Assembly (NCBI GenBank): GCA_031268245.1
Contig: JAIRXN010000108.1
Location: 1-19,539 of the forward strand
Length of the DNA: 19,539 nucleotides
Source: Treponema sp.
GTDB taxonomy: Bacteria; Spirochaetota; Spirochaetia; Treponematales; Breznakiellaceae
Direction: 5' to 3'
Translations under genes and position numbers: made by a program
Shown: piece after piece, positions 7,322 through 14,755 of the stretch
Layout of the letters: each line of letters begins with the position of its first letter
How positions within the stretch are numbered: position 1 is the stretch's first letter
The notes under the pieces: model-generated
What the model saw: the letters and a program-made list of their open reading frames with translations, nothing else
What the model was told of the DNA's origin: nothing
Database searches by the model: none

Positions 7322-7389
7322 GGGGCGGCATAGTGTGCCGGGCTTGTCAAAAGCTCAGGTTTTCCGTTAAATCTAAAAGTGAGGTTTTT

Positions 7390-8457
7390 ATGAGTATGAA
7401 GCAGCTGACGATCCTGACAAAGGCAAAGAGCAGATCCGTTTCCGCGGAAAATTTTTCGGGAGAAAAGGGCAAGGGCGGCATGGCTCTCGAGGGAACCGGC
7501 AGGAAATGCGCGCGGGATCTGGGGCAGGGCTGGAAGGTCTCCCCTTCGGTGAATATTGCCCCGGGTGAAGTTTTTACCATGGCCGGCATTGAAGGCCCGG
7601 GCGCCATTACCCATATATGGATGACCATTGCGGGAAACAAACGGCTTTCGATTTTGCGAATCTACTGGGACGAACAGGAGTATCCTTCGGTGGAAGTTCC
7701 CGTCGGGGATTTCTTTGCCGCGGCGTATCCGGGCTATGCCCAGGTCAACAGTCTTGCTGTCTGCGTGAATCCTTACAGCGGTTTTAACTCCTACTGGGAG
7801 ATGCCATTCAAAAAACGCTGCAGGATCACCATGGAAAATCTCGACTCCAATCCCATGGTTCTCTACTATCAGCTTGACTATGAACTCCGTGAAGCTGCCG
7901 CCCCCTGCGCCTATTTCCATGCTTCATTCAGACGGGTAAATCCCCTGCCCTGCAGAGAAGTCCACACGATTCTTGACGGAGTCGAAGGCTGGGGCAGCTA
8001 TGCCGGTACCTATATCGCATGGGGAGTGCACAGTAACGGCTGGTGGGGCGAAGGGGAGATCAAGTTCTACATGGACGGGGACAAAGACTGGCCCACAATC
8101 TGCGGCACCGGGACGGAAGACTACTTCTGCGGCTCCTATGACTTCGATGTAGAGGGGCGCTATGTTCCCTTCTCATCCCCCTACACGGGCATGCCCCAGG
8201 TGATCATTCCCGACGGCCTCTATAAATCCCAGCAGCGTTTCGGTATGTACCGCTGGCATATCACAGATCCTGTCCGATTTGAAAAAGATTTGAAGGTAAC
8301 GATACAGGCCCTCGGCTGGTTCAGCGACGATAAAGCCGACGAGCGCCGTTACCTTCCTCTGAGGGATGACATTGCTTCCGTTGCCTATTGGTACCAGACA
8401 CTGCCTTCAAAACCCTTCAAGGCCCTTCCCGGCCGGGATGATTTGACTATTAACTAA
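7390..8457 (+). CDS. DUF2961 / GH172-type glycoside hydrolase candidate
   Basis: The 355-residue product carries the hallmarks of the DUF2961 family, from which glycoside hydrolase family GH172 was defined (members act on difructose dianhydride I and on D-arabinofuranosides). Visible motifs are GPGAITHIWMT (69-79), a WDEQEYPSVEVPVGDFF stretch (93-109), GWWGEGEIKFYMDGD (217-231) and CGTGTEDYFCGSYDF (238-252). Glu221 or Glu223 and Glu243 are candidate catalytic acids; this pairing is inferred by analogy. No signal peptide is seen, so a cytoplasmic enzyme is likely. Start ATG 7390 follows GTGAGG; an in-frame GTG at 7333 would add an uncharacteristic Cys/Lys-rich leader. It lies 68 nt after the ABC ATPase, on the same strand and before a strong terminator, so co-transcription is likely. 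Confidence 0.82.
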   Translation: MSMKQLTILTKAKSRSVSAENFSGEKGKGGMALEGTGRKCARDLGQGWKVSPSVNIAPGEVFTMAGIEGPGAITHIWMTIAGNKRLSILRIYWDEQEYPSVEVPVGDFFAAAYPGYAQVNSLAVCVNPYSGFNSYWEMPFKKRCRITMENLDSNPMVLYYQLDYELREAAAPCAYFHASFRRVNPLPCREVHTILDGVEGWGSYAGTYIAWGVHSNGWWGEGEIKFYMDGDKDWPTICGTGTEDYFCGSYDFDVEGRYVPFSSPYTGMPQVIIPDGLYKSQQRFGMYRWHITDPVRFEKDLKVTIQALGWFSDDKADERRYLPLRDDIASVAYWYQTLPSKPFKALPGRDDLTIN

Positions 8458-8467
8458 AGGCCGTTCT

Positions 8468-8528
8468 AAAGGAGCGCTGATTGCGAACCTTCGGTTCGAT
8501 TCGAATGCGAATAAATCAGCGCTCCTTT
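8468..8528. terminator. Bidirectional terminator, long two-tier hairpin
   Basis: Perfect 15-bp arms (8468-8482 and 8514-8528, core GGAGCGCTGATT) enclose 31 nt that contain a second stem CGAACC/GGTTCG (8484-8489 and 8493-8498). The arms end in CCTTTT on the + strand and CCTTTA on the - strand. The element separates converging operons ending at 8457 (+) and 8546 (-), so it can serve both. Confidence 0.75.
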
Positions 8529-8545
8529 TGCGGAGCGGAAAGAAC

Positions 8546-9379
8546 TCAACCCTTGATCCCCGACATGGCAATCCCCTGGGTGATCTGCCTCTCAAAGATA
8601 AAGAACACGATGATCGCCGGGATGGAGGCCACCATGTTGGCGGTAGAGGGTACCACATAGTCGGCGGTGTAGGTGTTCATCAGGGTGGGAATGCCCACAG
8701 GCAGGGTAAACATTTGTACGCTCATGGCGCAGAGCAGGGGCCAGAGGTAGTTGTTCCAGCTTCCGATAAAGGCAAAGATGCTCACCGTTACCAGTACTGT
8801 TCTGGAAAGGGGAAGCACGATCCGGGAAAAGATCGTGAAGTTCTTTGCCCCGTCTATCTGGGCCACTTCGATCAGTTCCTTGGGTATGCCTTTGAAGAAA
8901 GCAGTCATGATGATAAGATTCATGGAACCTGCTATGATCGGCAGGATCATTCCCGCATAGTTATCGATCATGTAAAGGGAATTGGCGGTGATAAACAGGG
9001 GTACGATGGTGGCTTCGGTAGGCACCATGAGTCCCAAAAGAAAATAAAAATAGAATTTGTTTTTTCCGATAAAGTTCATCTTTGCAAGCGGGTAGGCGGC
9101 AAGCGCGGAAAAGAAGACGCATAGAAACGTAGCCGCGGCCGCGATGCCGACACTGTTCATGAACCATGTCGGCACCGAACTCCTGAAAAATATATACGGG
9201 TAATTGCTCAGGGTATAGGGAGGCTTGAACCAGTCAAGCGCGGTTCTAATCGGCGTACCTTCTGTTTTAAAGGAGACGGCCAGAGACCAGATGACGGGGC
9301 TTAAAAAAACGACGGCAATGATAATGGAAATGATACTGATCAGCACACTTCCGGGCGTATTATTTTTTTGTGTTTTCAT
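8546..9379 (-). CDS. Sugar ABC importer permease, MalG-type (CUT1)
   Basis: The 277-residue product is an inner-membrane permease with six hydrophobic segments, the first at about residues 11-33 (VLISIISIIIAVVFLSPVIWSLAVSF). The EAA loop that docks the ATPase is visible as EVAQIDGAKNFTIFSRIVLPL, about 85 residues from the C-terminus. The end MSGIKG matches the 'AGAVKG'-type tail of MalG relatives. Its start overlaps the MalF-type gene by ATGA (9376-9379), so translation is coupled. Together with the MalF-type permease and binding protein it makes a carbohydrate uptake 1 system. The gene is the last of the operon and is followed by the shared terminator. Confidence 0.92.
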   Translation of the reverse strand: MKTQKNNTPGSVLISIISIIIAVVFLSPVIWSLAVSFKTEGTPIRTALDWFKPPYTLSNYPYIFFRSSVPTWFMNSVGIAAAATFLCVFFSALAAYPLAKMNFIGKNKFYFYFLLGLMVPTEATIVPLFITANSLYMIDNYAGMILPIIAGSMNLIIMTAFFKGIPKELIEVAQIDGAKNFTIFSRIVLPLSRTVLVTVSIFAFIGSWNNYLWPLLCAMSVQMFTLPVGIPTLMNTYTADYVVPSTANMVASIPAIIVFFIFERQITQGIAMSGIKG

Positions 9380-10281
9380 GCTGTTTTCTCCCTGCGGTTC
9401 TGGAACTGTATCTGAATAAATGAAAGCAGCACCAGAATGATAAAGAGGGCATAGGACATTGCGGATGCATAACCCATGTCGTTCTTTGCAAAGGCGCTTT
9501 CATAAATATACTGAATAAGGGGGCGGGTCATACTGCCGGGGCCTCCGCCGGAGATCATGAAGATCTGCCCGAATATTTTAAAGGATGCGATTATCTGCAA
9601 AAGCAAAATAAGATAGGTGGCGGGTTTGAGGAGAGGCAGGGTAATGCCGAAAAGCTGTCTGGCCGGCGAAGCCCCGTCAAGTCCTGCCGCCTCGTAAACG
9701 CTGACAGGGATATCCTGCATGGCGGAAATATAGAGCATCATGGAGAAGCCGGTTGTCCACCAGACCGTGGCGGAAGTAACAACCACCCAGATAAGATTTA
9801 CCTCGGTAAGCCACATGATCTCCTGATCCGGGGAAAGGAAGCCGATCGAGTGGAGAAAGGTGCTCATAAAACCCATATAGGGGGAGAACATGAATCTTAT
9901 CATGTAGGAAATAACGGAAACGGAAAGTACATTTGGAAGGTAGTAACAGATCCGCAGACCCTTCTTCATACCGGTTTCCCGGTTTGCAAGGAGCGCCAAA
10001 ACCAGGGCGGCGAGGATCAGCAGCGGAACGGAAATGATCACAAACCATGTGGTATGCCAGAGCGCGCTCCAGAAAAATTTATCGGTAAGGAAGCGGGTGT
10101 AATTTGATCCTCCCAGAAACCGTATCTTCCCCATGAGGCCCCACCTGTGAAGGCTTACATAGATCCCCTGAATAACCGGCCAGATGATAAACAAGGTATA
10201 GATCAAGAGGAAGGGAAGCATAAAGAGGATCGCCGTCAGCGTCTTCTGTCCGATTTGTTTGTCGCCGGATTGTTTCATCAT
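9376..10281 (-). CDS. Sugar ABC importer permease, MalF-type (CUT1)
   Basis: The 301-residue product has six hydrophobic segments, beginning with LTAILFMLPFLLIYTLFIIWPVIQ near residues 15-38, and the characteristic YVSLHRW segment after the first. The EAA loop reads YEAAGLDGASPARQLFGITLPLL. It pairs with the MalG-type protein to form the membrane pore. Two adjacent Met codons (10281 and 10278) can serve as start; the upstream Shine-Dalgarno is weak (GGGCAAAG). It is separated from the binding-protein gene by a 96-nt spacer with hairpins, which probably lowers its expression relative to that gene. Confidence 0.92.
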   Translation of the reverse strand: MMKQSGDKQIGQKTLTAILFMLPFLLIYTLFIIWPVIQGIYVSLHRWGLMGKIRFLGGSNYTRFLTDKFFWSALWHTTWFVIISVPLLILAALVLALLANRETGMKKGLRICYYLPNVLSVSVISYMIRFMFSPYMGFMSTFLHSIGFLSPDQEIMWLTEVNLIWVVVTSATVWWTTGFSMMLYISAMQDIPVSVYEAAGLDGASPARQLFGITLPLLKPATYLILLLQIIASFKIFGQIFMISGGGPGSMTRPLIQYIYESAFAKNDMGYASAMSYALFIILVLLSFIQIQFQNRREKTA

Positions 10282-10304
10282 TCTTTGCCCACTATACCAA
10301 GGAC

Positions 10305-10334
10305 AGCTCCGAAACCCTGAAGGGTTCCGGAGCT
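10305..10334. promoter_or_regulatory. Intercistronic hairpin between binding protein and permeases
   Basis: Arms of 14 bp (10305-10318 and 10321-10334, ends AGCTCCG/CGGAGCT) pair with one mismatch around a 2-nt loop. On the coding strand (-) there is no T-run after the stem, so partial termination or 3'-end protection of the binding-protein mRNA is more likely than full termination. Confidence 0.5.
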
Positions 10335-10336
10335 AT

Positions 10337-10369
10337 GGTTTTTCAAGAAACTGAAAAACCGCCGGTTTT
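10337..10369. promoter_or_regulatory. Overlapping alternative hairpins
   Basis: GGTTTTTCA (10337-10345) pairs perfectly with TGAAAAACC (10352-10360). The latter can instead pair with GGTTTT (10364-10369) through AAAACC across GCC. The two stems are mutually exclusive. They lie just after the binding-protein stop on the - strand. Confidence 0.4.
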
Positions 10370-10377
10370 CAAGCCTC

Positions 10378-11718
10378 TTAGTTCTTTATTGCCGAATTGA
10401 ATTCGTCAATAATGTTCTGGGCCGCCTGGGCGGAAGTCGCCTGGTTGTTCCATACAAGGTCAAGATTCTTGATCAGCGAATCCTTAAGAGAGCCGAAGTG
10501 CACATCCTTGGAGGGGAGCACCGCGGTGGCGGCTGCCTTGGCATAGTCTGCCCGGCGGGGAAGCGCCGTAAAGGCGGAACTTGAAAGGACGGGAATGTTT
10601 GAGGGAATCTGGCCCGATTCAGCCCAGGTAGGAGCGCCTTGGGTGGCCGCCCAGTTGATGAAGTTTACCGCAGCCTGAGTGTCCGCAGCGTTCCTGCTCT
10701 GTTTGGCAGGAATAGTGAACACGTGAGCGTCGGCCCATTGGGCTTCGTTTGTGCCGAAGAGGCTGGGGAAGGGCTGGGCGCCGAGGCCGGAACTCAAAGT
10801 TTCGGTCAATACGCCGGTGGCCCAGGTACCGGTTACAACGAAGGCCGCGCTTCCACCCTGGAAGAACTTCTGATGATCTTCAATACCGGGGAGAATATAG
10901 CCGTCTGTCCAGAGGCTCTTAACATAGTCCATGGCCCTGATTGCAATATCCCTGTTCAGGGTAACCTGATTTCCGGCCGCATTCACGAGGGGAGTGCCGC
11001 CCATCTGGAAGTAAACAGCCCACCATGCCCGGTAGGGATCGTCGCCTCTCTGGGGCAGCGAAAGCGCGGTTTCGCCGGACTTGAGGGTAGGCTTAATCTT
11101 GTCAAGAATGGCTTTAAATTCCGCCGTGTTATTTACGGTGATTTGATTGGCCGCATTCAGGGGAACCCCTGCCGCCCTGAGTTTGTCCGCGTTGATATAC
11201 ATGATCTCCGCATGGGTATCCAGGGGCATGGCATATTTCTTGCCGCCGAAGCTGATCCCTTCGACCATGGCCGGGGTGTATTCACTCCAGTTGGTTCCTG
11301 CCTTGGAGGCATAATCATCAATGGCAATGACCATGCCCTGCTCCTGGAGTTCGGGAAGCCGTGAAATATGAGAAACCCCGATATCCGGGCCTCTCCGCGC
11401 CGCTACCGCTGTGCCGAATTTGGTGTAATAATCGGCCCACACGAGCATGATCGACTGCACCTGTTTTGCAGGTCCGGTCCTGTTGTAGTCGGCGATGATC
11501 TTATCCATCCAGGCACCGTCCCCGCCTGAGAAGAGAGACCAGAAGACCAGTTTGTTGGTGTCAACCTTAACCGCTTCCGGGTTGTTGACGGTCCCGTCTT
11601 CATTTACCGATACGTCTTCCCCGCTTGAGCCTGCAGAGCCTGACGAATCGGATCTACCGCCCGCGAAGAGAGCGCCTGATACCACGAGGATCAGGGCGAT
11701 TACAAAGAACTTTTTCAT
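10378..11718 (-). CDS. Sugar ABC importer substrate-binding protein (family 1)
   Basis: The 446-residue product is a periplasmic sugar-binding protein of the SBP_bac_1 type. The signal peptide MKKFFVIALILVVSGALFAGG has a cleavage site near residues 19-21 and a Ser/Gly-rich linker follows. Typical stretches are LVFWSLFSGGDGAWMDKII (57-75), ADYYTKFGTAVAARRGPDIGVSH, KKYAMPLDTHAEIMYINADKL and FVVTGTWATGVL. The start is secure: AGGAGG sits at 11726-11731, 7 nt upstream of ATG 11718. It is first in an operon with the two permeases. No ATPase gene is present, so a shared MsmK/UgpC-type ATPase elsewhere is inferred. A promoter and an operator-like site lie upstream (11745-11812). Confidence 0.92.
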   Translation of the reverse strand: MKKFFVIALILVVSGALFAGGRSDSSGSAGSSGEDVSVNEDGTVNNPEAVKVDTNKLVFWSLFSGGDGAWMDKIIADYNRTGPAKQVQSIMLVWADYYTKFGTAVAARRGPDIGVSHISRLPELQEQGMVIAIDDYASKAGTNWSEYTPAMVEGISFGGKKYAMPLDTHAEIMYINADKLRAAGVPLNAANQITVNNTAEFKAILDKIKPTLKSGETALSLPQRGDDPYRAWWAVYFQMGGTPLVNAAGNQVTLNRDIAIRAMDYVKSLWTDGYILPGIEDHQKFFQGGSAAFVVTGTWATGVLTETLSSGLGAQPFPSLFGTNEAQWADAHVFTIPAKQSRNAADTQAAVNFINWAATQGAPTWAESGQIPSNIPVLSSSAFTALPRRADYAKAAATAVLPSKDVHFGSLKDSLIKNLDLVWNNQATSAQAAQNIIDEFNSAIKN

Positions 11719-11744
11719 CTTTTCCTCCTGAAATTAATTCGATT

Positions 11745-11765
11745 TACCACAAATATTTTGTAGTA
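11745..11765. promoter_or_regulatory. Operator-like inverted repeat O1
   Basis: TACCACA (11745-11751), a 7-bp AT spacer, then TGTAGTA (11759-11765): six of seven positions are symmetric. The right arm continues into AATATCCTG, and the 15-nt segment 11759-11773 recurs with one change at 11917-11931. It lies between the -10 and the ribosome-binding site of the sugar ABC operon, a place expected for a repressor site. Confidence 0.55.
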
Positions 11766-11783
11766 ATATCCTGGATAAAGTTC

Positions 11784-11812
11784 AGACTAATACAGGAATT
11801 TCCGAATGTCAA
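11784..11812 (-). promoter_or_regulatory. Promoter of the sugar ABC operon
   Basis: On the - strand, TTGACA (complement of 11807-11812) is a consensus -35. A weak -10, TAGTCT (complement of 11784-11789), lies 17 nt downstream. The start would be near 11777, and the inverted repeat at 11745-11765 would lie just inside the transcript. Confidence 0.45.
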
Positions 11813-11863
11813 CATTTTTTTTGTAAAATTTCACCTTATTTTAGCGATTTTTGGCAAATTTTC

Positions 11864-11893
11864 TTGACAATGTGGCGCTTTACTAACTATGAT
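11864..11893 (+). promoter_or_regulatory. Promoter of the GH2-regulator operon
   Basis: TTGACA (11864-11869) and TATGAT (11888-11893) are separated by 18 nt. The predicted start, near 11900, falls at the left edge of the second inverted repeat (11904-11922), so binding there would block initiation. Confidence 0.65.
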
Positions 11894-11903
11894 TGCTTAA
11901 AAA

Positions 11904-11922
11904 GCTACAATTTTTCTGTAGC
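11904..11922. promoter_or_regulatory. Operator-like inverted repeat O2
   Basis: Perfect arms GCTACA (11904-11909) and TGTAGC (11917-11922) enclose a 7-bp spacer, the same geometry as O1. The segment TGTAGCAATATCCTG (11917-11931) matches O1 at 14 of 15 positions. Centres of O1 and O2 are 158 bp apart. Confidence 0.6.
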
Positions 11923-11981
11923 AATATCCTGCAACGGGTTTGCGGAGCTTCCGGGGCCCGAATGTTTACACGAGGCATACT

Positions 11982-13772
11982 ATGAAGTGTTATGTACCTG
12001 ATTATCCCCGCCCCCAGCTTGTGCGTCCCGGTTCCTGGGAAACCCTCAACGGCCAATGGGATTTTGCCTTTGACGACGGCAATGAGGGGCTTGCCAAAGG
12101 CTGGGAAACCCTCTTCCCCCCGGCGCGGAAGATCACCGTCCCCTTTAGCTATGAGACCCCCAAAAGCGGAATCAACGATCCGGGGCGGCATGATGTGGTC
12201 TGGTACCGGCGGAGTTTCAGCTATAAAAAAAGTTCCGAACGGCTGGTGATTCACTTTGAAGGCTGCGATTACAAAACCGATGTCTACATCAACGGAAGCC
12301 ACGCGGGGACTCACCGGGGAGGCTATGCCCGTTTCTCCTTTGATATTACGCACCTTGTAAAGGAAGGCGAAAACGAAATCACCGTGAGGGCTGAGGATTC
12401 CTTCGATTTGACCCAGCCCCGGGGCAAGCAGCGCTGGAAAGATGAAAATTTCGGCTGCTGGTATATCCAGACCACGGGGATCTGGAAAACCGTGTGGCTT
12501 GAAAAGCTGCCCGGCGTCTATATTGCATCGGTGAAGATGACTCCCCGCACAAAAGACTACAGGCTTGATATTGAGGCGGAGATTAGCGTTCCCTCCGAAG
12601 CTTCCCTTAAGGGCCTTGAGGCAGAAGTCCTGATATACTACAAGGATCATCCCGTTGCCGGCCTTGCCCTTCCTGTCACCCGGAAGCATCTTGAGCTTTC
12701 CGTTTCGCTCAAATCTGTTTCCATAAACGCGTGGAATATAATGCTGTGGTCTCCGGAACATCCCGAACTCTACGATGTAGTGTTTCTGTTGAAGCGTAAG
12801 GGTGAAACCGTGGATGAGGCACTCTCCTATTTCGGCATGAGGGAGATCCGCATTGACGGCGCAAACATACTGCTTAACGGTGTTCCGCTTTACCAGCGGC
12901 TCATTCTCGACCAGGGCTACTGGAAGGAAAGCCACCTTACTCCCCCCGACGAAAAGGCCCTGATTGACGATATCGACAAGATCATGGCCGCGGGCTACAA
13001 CGGGGTGCGCAAACATCAGAAAACAGAAGACGAACGTTTCCTCTACTGGGCGGATGTAAAGGGACTTCTGGTGTGGAGTGAAGTGCCTGCAACCTACGAG
13101 TTCTGCGATGAAGCGGTAGATAACTTTACCCGTGAATGGATGGAGATTGTCAGGCAGAATTACAATCATCCTGCGATCATCACATGGACACCCTTCAACG
13201 AATCCTGGGGCGTGCCGGAGATCAAGACAAGCAGGGCCCAGGCGGAATTTACCGAGGCGATATATTACCTTACCAAGAGTTACGATCCTTTAAGGCCCGT
13301 GATCTGCAATGACGGATGGGAGCATACGATCTCCGACATCATCACCCTCCATGACTATGAAGAAAGAGGCGAAGATTTCCTTGACCGCTATCTGGATAAT
13401 CTCGAAGAGATTCTTGATAACGAACTTTACCACAACGCCTTCAAATCGGCATTCGCGGACGGCTACAGCTACCAGGGCCAGCCGGTTATCCTCAGCGAAT
13501 TTGGGGGCATCGCCTTCAAGAGCGGCGAAGAAGGATGGGGTTACGGTAACAAGGTTGCGACAAAAGAGGAATACATCAAACGTTTTGACGATATCACCAC
13601 CGCAATAAAAAAAGTGGAGATCATAAGCGGGTACTGTTACACCCAGGTGAGTGATGTGCAGCAGGAGATCAACGGCATCATGGACATGGAACGCAACTTC
13701 AAGGCGGACCCCGCCGTTCTCAAAGAGATCAATGAGAGGAAGATAAGCAACCGTTACCGGCTCAAGGGCTGA
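11982..13772 (+). CDS. Glycoside hydrolase family 2 enzyme
   Basis: The 596-residue product has the GH2 layout: an N-terminal jelly-roll sugar-binding domain (about 1-180, with NGQWDFAFDDG, VWYRRSF and GCDYKTDVYINGSHAG), an immunoglobulin-like domain (about 180-290) and a TIM barrel (about 290-596). The acid/base Glu407 lies in TPFNESWG and the nucleophile Glu506 in ILSEFGG, so it should be active. GH2 covers beta-galactosidase, beta-glucuronidase, beta-mannosidase and others; the sequence does not decide which. No signal peptide is present, so hydrolysis is cytoplasmic, after uptake. ATG 11982 follows CGAGG with a 6-nt gap. It diverges from the sugar ABC operon and shares its operator-like sites, so the transporter probably supplies its substrate. 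Confidence 0.92.
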   Translation: MKCYVPDYPRPQLVRPGSWETLNGQWDFAFDDGNEGLAKGWETLFPPARKITVPFSYETPKSGINDPGRHDVVWYRRSFSYKKSSERLVIHFEGCDYKTDVYINGSHAGTHRGGYARFSFDITHLVKEGENEITVRAEDSFDLTQPRGKQRWKDENFGCWYIQTTGIWKTVWLEKLPGVYIASVKMTPRTKDYRLDIEAEISVPSEASLKGLEAEVLIYYKDHPVAGLALPVTRKHLELSVSLKSVSINAWNIMLWSPEHPELYDVVFLLKRKGETVDEALSYFGMREIRIDGANILLNGVPLYQRLILDQGYWKESHLTPPDEKALIDDIDKIMAAGYNGVRKHQKTEDERFLYWADVKGLLVWSEVPATYEFCDEAVDNFTREWMEIVRQNYNHPAIITWTPFNESWGVPEIKTSRAQAEFTEAIYYLTKSYDPLRPVICNDGWEHTISDIITLHDYEERGEDFLDRYLDNLEEILDNELYHNAFKSAFADGYSYQGQPVILSEFGGIAFKSGEEGWGYGNKVATKEEYIKRFDDITTAIKKVEIISGYCYTQVSDVQQEINGIMDMERNFKADPAVLKEINERKISNRYRLKG

Positions 13773-13808
13773 ATGCCCGGAACGAAGTTTCCTGCGTAAA
13801 CCTGTTGT

Positions 13809-14750
13809 ATGAAAAACCGTATCAACCTGGATCTCGGCCAGTATGAAAAAACCGCGGCAGTCTGCAAGGCTCTTTCCTCACCGGAACGCCTCAAGATGCT
13901 GCAGGTACTGGTGGATGCTTCTTCAGGGATGAATATCAGCGAACTTGCCGACTGGTTTGCCCTCCCCCTCTCCACCACGGCATTACATGTAAAGGTGCTG
14001 GAGGAGGCGGGTCTAATCTTCACCGAGGAGAAGCCGGGACTCCGGGGCGCGCAGAAGATCTGCGCAATACTCGCCGAGGACGTGTATATCAATCTCTACG
14101 GCCGGGAGAAACACAACAAGCCTGCCAGGGAACTGGGCGGCTACAGTATGCCCATAGGCAATTACTTTGACTGCCTGGTTTCCAAACCCTGCGGTATGGC
14201 GAGCAAGAAAAATTTTATCGGGGTTGAAGATTCGGAATACGCTTTCTACGGAAGGAACCGCTTCCAGGCCCAGATAATCTGGTTTACCACGGGTTTTCTT
14301 GAATACCGTTTTTCAAATTATTTTCTCCGTAGCGAAAAAGTTTTGGAGACGTCTTTTTCCTTTGAAGCCTGTTCCGAAGCGCCCGGCTACAACAACGACT
14401 GGCCCAGCGACATAACCGTGTGGATAAATAATGAAGAAGTATTCGGTTTTCGCTGCACAGGAGACTATGGCGGTAAACGGGGAATCTATACTCCCTCATG
14501 GTGGCCCGAAAGTTCCACCCAGTACGGGGAGCTTCACCGTCTTGTCATACAGAGGGAAGGCTGCTACGGAGACGGCAGAAAAACTTCGGATCATAATCTG
14601 GAAACACTGGGGATCTGCCGGGGGGATTATGTCTCTCTCAGGATCGGCATCAGGGAAGATGCGGAATGCGTGGGAGGAATCAACCTCTTTGGAGAAAGTT
14701 TTGGGAATTACAAACAGAACATCGAAATGAACGCAAAACTTGAACGCTAA
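13809..14750 (+). CDS. ArsR-type HTH regulator with large C-terminal domain
   Basis: The 313-residue product has an ArsR-like winged helix (about residues 10-90: ALSSPERLKMLQVLV, MNISELADWFALPLSTTALHVKVLEEAGLI). A roughly 160-residue C-terminal region follows, rich in aromatic and Gly residues (EAPGYNNDWPSDITVWINNEEVFG, TPSWWPESSTQYGEL) and probably a beta-sandwich. This matches the COG4189 type of predicted regulator found beside glycosidase genes in Firmicutes. Metal-binding ArsR cysteines are absent. It starts 36 nt after the GH2 gene, with no clear Shine-Dalgarno, so it is probably translated from the same mRNA. It is the best candidate for binding O1/O2 and sensing a sugar through its C-terminal domain, which is inferred. 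It ends 5 nt from the convergent dehydrogenase gene, with no terminator between. Confidence 0.85.
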   Translation: MKNRINLDLGQYEKTAAVCKALSSPERLKMLQVLVDASSGMNISELADWFALPLSTTALHVKVLEEAGLIFTEEKPGLRGAQKICAILAEDVYINLYGREKHNKPARELGGYSMPIGNYFDCLVSKPCGMASKKNFIGVEDSEYAFYGRNRFQAQIIWFTTGFLEYRFSNYFLRSEKVLETSFSFEACSEAPGYNNDWPSDITVWINNEEVFGFRCTGDYGGKRGIYTPSWWPESSTQYGELHRLVIQREGCYGDGRKTSDHNLETLGICRGDYVSLRIGIREDAECVGGINLFGESFGNYKQNIEMNAKLER

Positions 14751-14755
14751 ACCCA

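Noticed and set aside
11883..13169. Long (428-codon) open frame on the - strand across the GH2 gene and its promoter
   Set aside because: It is antisense to a GH2 gene with intact catalytic residues. It has no recognisable domain or ribosome-binding site, and it runs through the promoter and operator region. It is a by-product of codon bias.
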